Assembly (NCBI RefSeq): GCF_000379965.1
Contig: NZ_KB904333.1
Location: forward strand, 154,185 to 218,184
Origin: Hoylesella nanceiensis DSM 19126 = JCM 15639
Lineage (GTDB): Bacteria; Bacteroidota; Bacteroidia; Bacteroidales; Bacteroidaceae
Direction of reading: 5' to 3'
DNA: 64,000 bases
The position numbers and the translations under genes are program-made. This document shows, piece after piece, positions 8,538-16,347 of the stretch. Within the stretch, counting starts at the first letter, position 1; the number at the start of each line of letters is the position of its first letter. The notes beneath the pieces are model-generated. The model was given only the letters and a program-made list of their open reading frames with translations. It searched no databases and had not been told where the DNA came from.

Positions 8538-8647
8538 AATAGTTACCAAACACGCAACTAAAAGGCGTGCTATTGGCTTTTAAAAGGACAACTATTACAC
8601 ATCAAAAGGACTGCTATTAGACCTCAATTAGAATGTAATTAGCACAC
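8538..8647. repeat. 22-bp phased A/T-tract array A (five units)
   Basis: Five consecutive 22-bp units start at 8538, 8560, 8582, 8604 and 8626. Units 2-4 begin AAAAGG and have CTATT at positions 11-15; unit 1 begins AATAG and unit 5 AATTAG. It lies between the divergent GH109 and HEPN-like genes. Beyond it, 8648-8919 is plain AT-rich sequence in which I see nothing. Confidence 0.7.
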
Positions 8648-8919
8648 AAGAAAATAGCATCTAAACGAATACCAAAATCTTTTTCATACCCATTGCGCAA
8701 AATATTAGCTTCTACTTATCATTTAAAAAAGACTTACGAATAGAAATATACATCAAGCTTCACTTTTCAATTTGTCTGTATAAAGATAAGGAATATCAAG
8801 GTAAAACATACTACATACAATAAGCTTTCAGATACCATATTTAGAAGAAATAGAAAATTTACAAAACATATAGATTATATATTTATTATTTATTTATTGG
8901 CTTCAAAAGCTATTTTGAG

Positions 8920-8927
8920 TAATTTTG
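8920..8927 (+). promoter_or_regulatory. -7 box of the HEPN-like gene
   Basis: TAATTTTG fits TAnnTTTG and lies 22 bp before the ATG at 8949. It overlaps the alternative TTG start at 8925, which makes that start unlikely. Confidence 0.5.
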
Positions 8928-8948
8928 CGTAAACTAAAAACAGAAACT

Positions 8949-9791
8949 ATGCTTAAAGAAATTAGAGATGAAGTCTATGAAGTTATTATAACAACAATGG
9001 AGCAAATTCGTAATCAAGATAATCTATCATTTATTTTATTTATTGGTCGTGGTGATATAATAGAAGGTCTCAAAGCTCAACGTGGAACAAATTGCGTTGT
9101 AGACTATGAAATTGATAAATACTACGATGAGACTCGTAAAGGTTTTTATCTTCGTTACTTAAATAGAAATTATTATCAAGAAGGCTTTCACTATGAGGGT
9201 ACAAGTGGAATTGATGATCTTTCGATAGAAATGATGATCTATTCCCACCTCTGGGAGTCTGTATATTTCCTCAAATCGTTGTATCGTTTGACTAATATTC
9301 TTACAGGTAAAGGATACAAATGGAATGTAACAATTCCCGAATATAAAAGACACAACTTCATTGTTGACGAAATAATAAACCCCTTAAAGCAAAAAGATTC
9401 AAAACTTGGAGCTATTATTGAGAAAGGTTATTGTTCTATCATTCGTAATGCTTTTGCTCATGCGTTATACGATGTGGATACAAATTCTAAAGAAATACAA
9501 ACAAGGACACGCCAAAACACTAAAATATATACGTTTGAAGAATTCCAAAAGAAATTTCTATACTCCATTTTTTTAATGGATTTACTAAAAAAGTCATCAG
9601 AAGAATATCATTATGACGAATGCCTAAAGAATGGAGCTGTAACTGATGTATTCAAAAGTCCCGAAGGAGTAGATATCCAAGTATTCGGATATATCACTGG
9701 AGATAGCGAAAAAATATATTCTGAATTTGAAATTAAACTACATAAAAATATATCTAAATCACAAACATCTCCCACCATTATACACCAATAA
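8949..9791 (+). CDS. Hypothetical protein with a HEPN-like RNxxxH motif
   Basis: A 280-residue soluble protein, mostly predicted helical. I do not recognise a named family. Residues 161-171 read CSIIRNAFAHAL within YCSIIRNAFAHALYDVD, giving R166-N-x3-H171, the Rx4H signature of HEPN ribonucleases and the same spacing as in the Abi protein 2.2 kb away. The preceding region (YSHLWESVYFLKSLYRLTNI, 98-117) could be the first HEPN helices. There is no membrane segment or signal peptide. The ATG at 8949 is preferred over a TTG at 8925 because a -7 box covers the latter. It is a single gene with no visible antitoxin (MNT nucleotidyltransferase) partner. Defence RNase is an inference from the motif. 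Confidence 0.65.
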   Translation: MLKEIRDEVYEVIITTMEQIRNQDNLSFILFIGRGDIIEGLKAQRGTNCVVDYEIDKYYDETRKGFYLRYLNRNYYQEGFHYEGTSGIDDLSIEMMIYSHLWESVYFLKSLYRLTNILTGKGYKWNVTIPEYKRHNFIVDEIINPLKQKDSKLGAIIEKGYCSIIRNAFAHALYDVDTNSKEIQTRTRQNTKIYTFEEFQKKFLYSIFLMDLLKKSSEEYHYDECLKNGAVTDVFKSPEGVDIQVFGYITGDSEKIYSEFEIKLHKNISKSQTSPTIIHQ

Positions 9792-9899
9792 ATCTGTTTG
9801 ACACATCACAAAGAGTACCTTCACTCTCTTCTTCTATACTCTCAATACAATCTAATCCACATTTTAAAGAAATTCGATATCTATATGCTGAACTTTCAT

Positions 9900-9907
9900 T
9901 ATATTTG
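9900..9907 (+). promoter_or_regulatory. -7 box of the GH29 fucosidase
   Basis: TATATTTG followed by TATGC, about 30 bp before the ATG at 9938. Confidence 0.55.
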
Positions 9908-9937
9908 TATGCAGATATCTAAACAATCAATTCTGAC

Positions 9938-11239
9938 ATGAAAAAAACTTTACTAATCGTTGCAACCCTGCTGATGAATTATGTCGGCATGGCACAAACA
10001 TCTTATCAACCATCGGCAGAAAATCTTAAAGCACGTGAACAATTTCAAGACCAAAAGTTTGGAGTTTTCTTGCACTGGGGGCTCTATTCTATGATGGGTG
10101 TAACCGAATGGATTATGACCAACAGAGACATTCACTATCAAGAATATCCTAAATTGGCCAAAACTTTCTACCCTTCGGAGTTCGATGCCGATGCTTGGAT
10201 AAGCGCAATTAAAGCTGCTGGAGCTAAGTATATCACCATTACCACACGTCATCACGATGGTTTCTCGCTCTTTAAAACAGCAACAAGTAGCTACAACTCA
10301 GTTGATGGCACTCCATTTAAGCGAGATATCATCAAGGAATTGGCAGAAGCTTGCAAGCGACACGGCATTAAGTTGCATCTCTACTACTCACATTTGGATT
10401 GGGGAAGAGAAGATTATCCAGTAGGAAGAACGGGCCGTGGCACTGGAAGACCAAAAGAAAAGGCTAATTGGCCAAGTTACTTTAATTTTATGAACACACA
10501 ATTAACCGAGCTACTCACCAACTATGGCGAGGTAGGAGCTATTTGGTTCGATGGTTGGTGGGATCATGATAACGACGCAAAGCCTTTCGATTGGCAGTTA
10601 GAAGAGCAGTATGGCATCATTCATAAGCTACAACCACAATGCCTCATCGGCAACAATCACCACACAACTCCTTTCCCTGGAGAGGATATTCAGATATTTG
10701 AACGTGACCTACCAGGTGAGAATAAGGCGGGATTATCGGGACAAGACATCAGTCGTTTGCCTTTAGAATCGTGCCAAACCATCAACGAGCACTGGGGATA
10801 TTCAATCACAGACAGCAACTATAAATCAGGAAAAGAGTTGATTCAGATGCTTGTTCGGGCTGCAGGAAAGAACGCAAACCTACTTCTTAACATTGGTCCT
10901 GAACCCGGAGGAGCGCTTCCTTCATTGGCACTCGACCGCTTAAAGACTATCGGTGAGTGGTTGAATAAATATGGAGAGACCATCTATGGCACTCGTGGTG
11001 GTATCGTTGGTCCTCACGATTGGGGTGTTAGTACACAGCGAGGAAACAAACTTTATATTCATATTATGAACTGCATGGACTCTAGTTTGTTCATTCCAAC
11101 AGGCAACCACAAGGTTAAATCTGCCGTTGTTTATGGCACTAACAAACGAATTAACTTCACTAAGACAGGCAAGGGCATCACCCTTAACCTCGATACTGTG
11201 CCCACCGACATTGATTATATCGTTGAACTAAGTCTGTAA
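9938..11239 (+). CDS. GH29 alpha-L-fucosidase, secreted
   Basis: A 433-residue retaining alpha-L-fucosidase that trims fucose from host glycans. The signal peptide ends near VGMA-Q20. The family blocks are KFGVFLHWGLYS (40-51), TITTRHHDGFSLF (100-112) and the nucleophile segment WFDGWWD with Asp205. LLLNIGPEPGG later in the chain is the conserved barrel-end block. The protein stops soon after the catalytic domain with a short beta-rich tail (KLYIHIMNC... to VELSL) and has no extra carbohydrate-binding module, so it is about the minimal GH29 length. It is a single gene with its own promoter and terminator. With the GH95 enzyme at the window start, alpha-1,2 and other fucose linkages could both be handled. 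Confidence 0.93.
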   Translation: MKKTLLIVATLLMNYVGMAQTSYQPSAENLKAREQFQDQKFGVFLHWGLYSMMGVTEWIMTNRDIHYQEYPKLAKTFYPSEFDADAWISAIKAAGAKYITITTRHHDGFSLFKTATSSYNSVDGTPFKRDIIKELAEACKRHGIKLHLYYSHLDWGREDYPVGRTGRGTGRPKEKANWPSYFNFMNTQLTELLTNYGEVGAIWFDGWWDHDNDAKPFDWQLEEQYGIIHKLQPQCLIGNNHHTTPFPGEDIQIFERDLPGENKAGLSGQDISRLPLESCQTINEHWGYSITDSNYKSGKELIQMLVRAAGKNANLLLNIGPEPGGALPSLALDRLKTIGEWLNKYGETIYGTRGGIVGPHDWGVSTQRGNKLYIHIMNCMDSSLFIPTGNHKVKSAVVYGTNKRINFTKTGKGITLNLDTVPTDIDYIVELSL

Positions 11240-11268
11240 TGCAGATTTTCAAAGGCATTATTCATAAC

Positions 11269-11312
11269 AAATCCGCAGCAACCAAAGTGTTGCTGCGGAT
11301 TATACTTTTTTT
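11269..11312 (+). terminator. Terminator of the GH29 gene
   Basis: A 13-bp stem AATCCGCAGCAAC / GTTGCTGCGGATT, a 6-base loop and a T run. A second, weaker A/T hairpin (TTATCTTTA / TAAAGATAA) follows at about 11,327-11,351. Confidence 0.9.
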
Positions 11313-11435
11313 ATGGCGAATTTATCTTTATCACTTATAAAGATAAAAGAATAGACAAATAAGGCTATTTTCTACCAAGTAGCTGTCACAGAGATCGAGA
11401 TCTCAAAAAAAGATAAGAGTACTGCATACAAAGAT

Positions 11436-12287
11436 TTACATCTTAAAATTCTCAATATATGATACTTCTAGTTCTTCTGCAAGCAATCTTTCTTGAGAAG
11501 ACAATTCTCTTGCGATAAGTAAGATAACTTTAATTTCTGTTTTTCTACATTCAATCCTTTTAAAAGCCTCCATAACAGCTTGATATTTTACACACTGAAA
11601 AATACCACGAATTATGTCTAGTTCAGGAGAACTACTGGGTTTTACTTCTATCGCAACATGAGTTCCGTCTCCAAGTTCAAAAAATACATCAAGTCTATCC
11701 CCTGAAGGTAACGTGTATTCTGTTTCTGTAAGAACTATATTTTGTAATTTAAGTTTCTCAGGATGGTGACATATATATTCCTTTAAAGTCTTATGTTCTA
11801 TCCCTTCACCACCATAACCACATTGCATATTTTTGATAGCATCTAATTGTTTTTGTGGTAAAAGTATAGCATTTTTCAACCCTAACTCGTGCAAGACCTC
11901 ATCCCATTTAGAATAGTTGTATGCACTATCATTTATACCTGCAATAAATATCTTTTTCTCAATATCTGAAAGATTTCCATAATTAGGGTATACAAATTCG
12001 AAACCATGAGAGGGAATATCTGTTTTGGAGCTTTTAACCAGGGCATTAGGTGTTGGAACATCTTTATAACCTTTTATTTTTCTGACTTCTCGTAACACCA
12101 ATTCAACATTCCCAAGTATACTTCCTATGCCAGAATAACGTGTATAACCCAAAGCAGAAATCAAGTCTCCATAAGTCTTATTAGTAGCTCGACGCTTAGC
12201 CCAACCTACAAGAATTGGAATAGTTTTTCTTACTAACTCCTGTGAGCGAGGAGTACCTACGACTGAATTAATAATATCTTTTTTCAT
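11436..12287 (-). CDS. PD-(D/E)XK nuclease-like protein
   Basis: A 283-residue protein whose C-terminal half has the restriction-endonuclease fold signature: Glu164 in GEGIEHKTLKEY, Asp200 in SGDRLDVFFEL, the E214-V-K216 pair in HVAIEVKPSSS, and Q231xxxY235 on the next helix. The N-terminal half (LVGWAKRRATNKTYGDLI, SGIGSILGNVE, then a PSHGFEFVYPNY block) is a conserved DNA-recognition-like region in solitary nucleases of this type. There is no signal peptide, so it is cytoplasmic. No methyltransferase or helicase is adjacent, so it is not a classical restriction-modification pair. Defence or repair are both possible. Mixed placement with glycosidases suggests horizontal gain. Confidence 0.75.
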   Translation of the reverse strand: MKKDIINSVVGTPRSQELVRKTIPILVGWAKRRATNKTYGDLISALGYTRYSGIGSILGNVELVLREVRKIKGYKDVPTPNALVKSSKTDIPSHGFEFVYPNYGNLSDIEKKIFIAGINDSAYNYSKWDEVLHELGLKNAILLPQKQLDAIKNMQCGYGGEGIEHKTLKEYICHHPEKLKLQNIVLTETEYTLPSGDRLDVFFELGDGTHVAIEVKPSSSPELDIIRGIFQCVKYQAVMEAFKRIECRKTEIKVILLIARELSSQERLLAEELEVSYIENFKM

Positions 12288-12649
12288 TATTATATAGTTT
12301 TTTTATAATTGTTTTCACTGCATATGCATATTTTCTATCTTGTTATTACCTCAAAGCATTACAAAACAACCTTGCCGATATACTAGTAGTTTAGACATTC
12401 TATTTGTTATAGTGTTGGAGATAAATTAAAGAAATGAAATTGTTTACCGTAGTTTCATATACGAGTAGACATATTAATTATTCTTCTATAGATTTATGCA
12501 CAATCCATAATTTTATGACTATTACAAATATACTTTATTTCTCATATTAAACCAAACATATCCATTAAAAATAAAAAAAATAGCCTCATTTTATCTATAA
12601 ATGCCTCTTTAGCTTTTACTTTAGTTGTTTTTTGCTTATCATTCCTCCT
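12288..12649. other. Long leader region upstream of the nuclease gene
   Basis: No gene is seen. A minus-strand -7 match (reverse complement TATATTTG, about 12,524-12,531) would give a leader of about 230 nt before the nuclease ATG at 12,287. The leader contains only three very short ATG frames. A short stem (TGAAA / TTTCA with pairing extended by A/T) occurs near 12,434-12,463. Confidence 0.3.
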
Positions 12650-12955
12650 CTATTCCATTTCCTTCTGCGGTCTATTCATCGAAGGATTAGATTCTAAAAA
12701 GACTACAGATATAGTGTCAGAGACCTGCAAACCTGAGGTTTCTGACGCAAAACCGATATAATCTTGATTTTGATAAGAGAACTTATAGCGAAGAACTGGA
12801 TACGAAGTCTTTCCCGTTATTCGCTCTTCTATAACCGCTTTCGTGTTCATTGTATTTCCAAATCTCAATAAAATATCGGTTATAAACGAACGATATACTA
12901 CATAAGATAGTCCTCCAAGGATAATAATTCCTGCAATATATTTCTTTATTTTCAT
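12650..12955 (-). CDS. Small membrane-anchored DUF3592-like protein
   Basis: A 101-residue protein with one N-terminal membrane helix (IAGIIILGGLSYVVY, about 8-22) followed by a small beta-rich domain. The pattern YPVLRYKFSYQNQDYIGFAS, then VSDTISVVFLESNPSMNR resembles DUF3592, a small extracytoplasmic domain of unknown function. There is no lipobox. The next gene is the AraC regulator 104 bp upstream on the same strand, so it could be the second gene of that transcript or stand alone. Function unknown. Confidence 0.55.
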   Translation of the reverse strand: MKIKKYIAGIIILGGLSYVVYRSFITDILLRFGNTMNTKAVIEERITGKTSYPVLRYKFSYQNQDYIGFASETSGLQVSDTISVVFLESNPSMNRPQKEME

Positions 12956-13059
12956 ATTTATATGCCTCGAATAGCTGTCATTTTTATAAGAAATTCCATT
13001 ATACTCCTTGCCTTAGTACAATATCCTCCACACCTAAAAATGCATTAAGAGAACTACAA

Positions 13060-13926
13060 TCACTTGCGTGTACTCTCTTGATAAGCACGAGGAGTTATGC
13101 CCGTTTCACGCTTAAAGAACTTAGAAAAGGCTGATGCACTAGGGAAATTCATACGATCTGCAATCTCATAAGCCATCATATCGTTGCTTTTCAATAACAG
13201 CTTTGCCGCCTGAATAGTGGCTCTATTGATCCAAAACATCACACTTTGTCCGCTGGCTTTCTTTATAACTGCAGAGAGATGGTGAGGTGTAAGGTGAAGT
13301 AAATTAGCATAAAATGGAATGGAACGTTCTTGCAAACAATGCTGATGCACTAAGCGTTTGAATTGCAAGAACACATTTTGTGTACGCATAGAGCCCTCTA
13401 TATTTACACTATCTTCTTCCTCTTTCTTTATCTCTTGAATATTAGCAATGATCGCTTTAAAGAGATTTTGGACTGTTCTTTTGCGATAAGGACTAAGCTG
13501 AATGACGTCCCATATAAGATAAAACATACGTAGTAGTCTGTCGAACTCAACTGGTGAGGCTTGGAACACCACCTCTTCAGGTATGTCTATACTATCTCGA
13601 AGCACAATAGCAGTTAGACGAGTGTCGGGAGAAATCTCGTTCACTTCAAGAATAGTATCACCTCCTACCAAGATAACACTACCCTTTTTAAGATGATAAT
13701 CCTTTAAATTAATACAAACACTTCCATGCCCTTCTACCACAAAAACAATGCGAGGCTCTGTAAATTGATACACTTCATCTTTGTGAAAGAAAGGACTTCG
13801 TTGAATATCACCATTCAAAATAACAACAGCATCATCACTTGCAAAAGAATGATTCTGCACTTTTAAGAGGCTTTCTAAATCGATATCATTCAATGAAAAC
13901 TGGTTTACTTGCTTCGCCTTATCCAT
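13060..13926 (-). CDS. AraC-family transcriptional regulator
   Basis: A 288-residue regulator. An N-terminal cupin-like sensor domain (about 30-115, with IVFVVEGHGSVCINLKDYHLKKGSVILVGG-type strands) is followed by a C-terminal AraC DNA-binding domain (about 190-288) with two helix-turn-helix units; the second reads YEIADRMNFPSASAFSKFFK then RETGITPRAYQ, the family signature. It is divergent from the export operon at 14,116. Three copies of one 17-bp sequence lie in the shared 189-bp intergenic region, so it very likely controls both itself and the exporter. The inducer is unknown. Confidence 0.93.
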   Translation of the reverse strand: MDKAKQVNQFSLNDIDLESLLKVQNHSFASDDAVVILNGDIQRSPFFHKDEVYQFTEPRIVFVVEGHGSVCINLKDYHLKKGSVILVGGDTILEVNEISPDTRLTAIVLRDSIDIPEEVVFQASPVEFDRLLRMFYLIWDVIQLSPYRKRTVQNLFKAIIANIQEIKKEEEDSVNIEGSMRTQNVFLQFKRLVHQHCLQERSIPFYANLLHLTPHHLSAVIKKASGQSVMFWINRATIQAAKLLLKSNDMMAYEIADRMNFPSASAFSKFFKRETGITPRAYQESTRK

Positions 13927-13930
13927 AAAA

Positions 13931-14068
13931 TTTCCCTTTTGTATGATTTTATTGCAAATATATTATTATTTAATCATATAAAAGAAAGATCTTAAGAAGA
14001 ATCGTATAAAAAGGAAATTTATTCGGTGTATTGATTAATCAAGACAAAAGAACGGCATACTATATTTG
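13931..14068. promoter_or_regulatory. Divergent promoter region with three repeated boxes and a palindrome
   Basis: Minus-strand -7 box TATATTTG at 13,955-13,962 (AraC gene) and plus-strand TATATTTG at 14,061-14,068 (tolC-like gene). Three related boxes: 13,931-13,947 (minus strand, ATCATACAAAAGGGAAA), 13,973-13,987 (ATCATATAAAAGAAA) and 14,001-14,017 (ATCGTATAAAAAGGAAA). A perfect 12-bp palindrome TTGATTAATCAA at 14,031-14,042 covers the expected -33 position of the plus promoter. Confidence 0.65.
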
Positions 14069-14115
14069 CAACATCAAAACATTTGTTCCATTTAGAATAA
14101 AGAAATGTAAGCTAT

Positions 14116-15387
14116 ATGAAAAAGAAAATAATATCTTTTGCCCTCATAATGATGGCAACTGCCATACAAGCACAAACGCTTGAAGAATGCCAATTGGCTG
14201 CAGAAAAGAACTATCCCATGATTAAACAATATGATTTAATAAGCCAAACAACACAACTAACGGTTAGAAATATTCAGAAAGGTTGGTTGCCACAGATTGC
14301 TATTGCAGCGCAAGCCACCTACCAAAGCGATGTAACATCGTGGCCTGAGAGCATGAAAGGAACATTTCAGCAACTCGGAATTAATATGAAAGGCTTGTCG
14401 AAAGACCAATATAAGGTAGGAATAGACCTGCAACAAACCATTTATGATGGTGGAACGATAAGCAGTCTGCGTTCTGTTGCACGCCAAGAAGAAAAGGTTC
14501 AGAAGGCACAAGTGGAGACAAACCTATATCAAGTGCGAAAACGTGTTAATGAAATGTACTTCTCTCTTTTGCTTCTTAACGAGCAAATCAAGCTCAACGA
14601 CGATGTTAAAGCTTTGTTGTTGTCGAGCGAAAAGAAACTTGCGAATATGCTAAAAGGCGGTACTATTGCAACAAGTGATTTCGAAAATATAAGAGCTGAG
14701 CGACTAAGCGTTGAACAACAGAACGAGAGTTTGAAGTCGCAACAGCAAATGTTACAGCACTTATTAAGCACATTTTGCGGTATAAAGGTGAGCAATGTTC
14801 AAAAACCAGCTCCCTTTGAAACAACCATTTCAACGAATAAACGACCTGAAATGCTACTATTTGATTATCAACTCCAATTATCTAGCATAAAAGAAAAGGC
14901 ATTAAACAGTCAAGTACGACCCAAACTAGGCATCTTTGCTCAAGGTTTTTATGGTTATCCAGGATTGAATATGTTTGAAGATATGATGAATAGAAAGTGG
15001 AGTCTTAACGGAATGGTGGGTGTGAAGCTCTCTTGGAACATAGGTGCTCTCTACTCATTAAAGAATGATAAGGCCAAGTTAAGACTGCAACGAGAAATGA
15101 CGGAGAATGCTCGTGAGATATTTCTCTTTAATAATCAACTCGAAGAAATACAGCAAAACGAAAATATCAAACGATATCATACAATGAAACAAACAGACGA
15201 TGAGATCATAATGTTGCGCACAAATATTCGCAAAGCCGCTGAATCTAAGCTCTCACATGGTATCATTGACGTCAATAATCTACTTCGAGAAATCAACAAT
15301 GAGAATGCTGCTAAGATTCAACAAACGATACATGACATCGAAATGCTTAAAGAAATGTACAACCTCAAATATACAAATAACGAATAA
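14116..15387 (+). CDS. TolC-family outer-membrane efflux channel
   Basis: A 423-residue outer-membrane factor for a tripartite exporter. Signal peptide MKKKIISFALIMMATAIQAQ, then the TolC/OEP alpha-barrel repeats: long helices with Q- and N-rich heptads (about 85-215 and 290-400) and the strand LGIFAQGFYGYPGLN between them. Expected length for the family. It is the first gene of the operon, 13 bp before the HlyD-like gene, which is the usual Bacteroidetes order for YbhFGSR-type pumps. Promoter at 14,061 and the probable AraC operator lie just upstream. Substrate unknown. Confidence 0.9.
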   Translation: MKKKIISFALIMMATAIQAQTLEECQLAAEKNYPMIKQYDLISQTTQLTVRNIQKGWLPQIAIAAQATYQSDVTSWPESMKGTFQQLGINMKGLSKDQYKVGIDLQQTIYDGGTISSLRSVARQEEKVQKAQVETNLYQVRKRVNEMYFSLLLLNEQIKLNDDVKALLLSSEKKLANMLKGGTIATSDFENIRAERLSVEQQNESLKSQQQMLQHLLSTFCGIKVSNVQKPAPFETTISTNKRPEMLLFDYQLQLSSIKEKALNSQVRPKLGIFAQGFYGYPGLNMFEDMMNRKWSLNGMVGVKLSWNIGALYSLKNDKAKLRLQREMTENAREIFLFNNQLEEIQQNENIKRYHTMKQTDDEIIMLRTNIRKAAESKLSHGIIDVNNLLREINNENAAKIQQTIHDIEMLKEMYNLKYTNNE

Positions 15388-15400
15388 ATAACAGACGGAT

Positions 15401-16333
15401 ATGAAAAAGATATATTTATTAACTGCCCTTGCTTTTGTGATAACATCATGCAGCAACAATCAAAAAGAATATGATGCAACAGGTACTTTCGAAGCTACTG
15501 AGGTGACTGTGGCTGCCAAATCATCTGGAGAACTAAAGCGTTTCACCCTAAATGAAGGTGAGAACTTAAAAGCAAACCAAGTAGTTGGCAATATTGATGC
15601 TTACGAACTTCAACAGAAACAAGATGAGCTTACAGCGGTATTACAGCAATTAGATGCCACTGCTTCATCAACAAGTAGTCGCCAATTAAATCTAAAAGAG
15701 CAATTAGCATCGCTCTCTCAGCAAATAACTCATGAGCAACAAGAGCAAAAAAGATTCGCAGAATTGGTTAAAGATGGCGCAGTTCCACGTAAACAACTTG
15801 ATGATATCAACAATCAAATTCAGGTATTACAAAGACAATACGAAGCCACTCGCAATCAAATACAAAGCAATAACAGCTCACTCGAAAAGCAAATTAGTGC
15901 TATTCAGGCACAAAAGCAAGGCGTGATGGCACAAAAACGTCAAATAGAAGAGAAAATTAACAACACTCAAGTGTTCTCTCCGCTACAAGGAACGGTACTA
16001 GAAAAGTATGTAGAGCAAGGCGAATTCGTGTCTATTGGCAAGCCACTCTTTAAAGTTGCAGATACAAACAAGATGTTTATGCGAGCTTATATCACCTCTG
16101 AACAGCTCAAAAGCATTAAAGTTGGACAAAAAGCAACTGTCTTTGCAGACTATGGAAACGGACAAAAGAAACAATATAATGGTGTTATTACATGGATATC
16201 TAACCGCTCTGAATTCACACCAAAGACTATTCTTACCGATGATGAGCGTGCAGATTTAGTGTATGCCATCAAGATTCAGTTCGCAAATGACGGCTATGCT
16301 AAAATCGGAATGTATGGAGAAGTAAAGTTCTAA
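15401..16333 (+). CDS. HlyD-family periplasmic adaptor (YbhG-like lipoprotein)
   Basis: A 310-residue membrane-fusion protein that joins the ABC permeases to the TolC-like channel. The lipobox is ITSC (Cys17), so it is anchored by lipid. Biotinyl-lipoyl halves flank a long coiled-coil hairpin: TFEATEVTVAAKSSGELKRF (about 29-48) and FSPLQGTVLEKYVEQGEFVS (about 193-212), with a Gln-rich helical hairpin between about 65 and 185 (many QQ and KEQL repeats). A beta-barrel domain follows (MFMRAYITSEQLKSIKVGQKA). Length fits the YbhG type. It lies between the channel and ATPase genes with gaps of only 13-14 bp. Confidence 0.92.
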   Translation: MKKIYLLTALAFVITSCSNNQKEYDATGTFEATEVTVAAKSSGELKRFTLNEGENLKANQVVGNIDAYELQQKQDELTAVLQQLDATASSTSSRQLNLKEQLASLSQQITHEQQEQKRFAELVKDGAVPRKQLDDINNQIQVLQRQYEATRNQIQSNNSSLEKQISAIQAQKQGVMAQKRQIEEKINNTQVFSPLQGTVLEKYVEQGEFVSIGKPLFKVADTNKMFMRAYITSEQLKSIKVGQKATVFADYGNGQKKQYNGVITWISNRSEFTPKTILTDDERADLVYAIKIQFANDGYAKIGMYGEVKF

Positions 16334-16347
16334 TCACGTAGAAAGAG

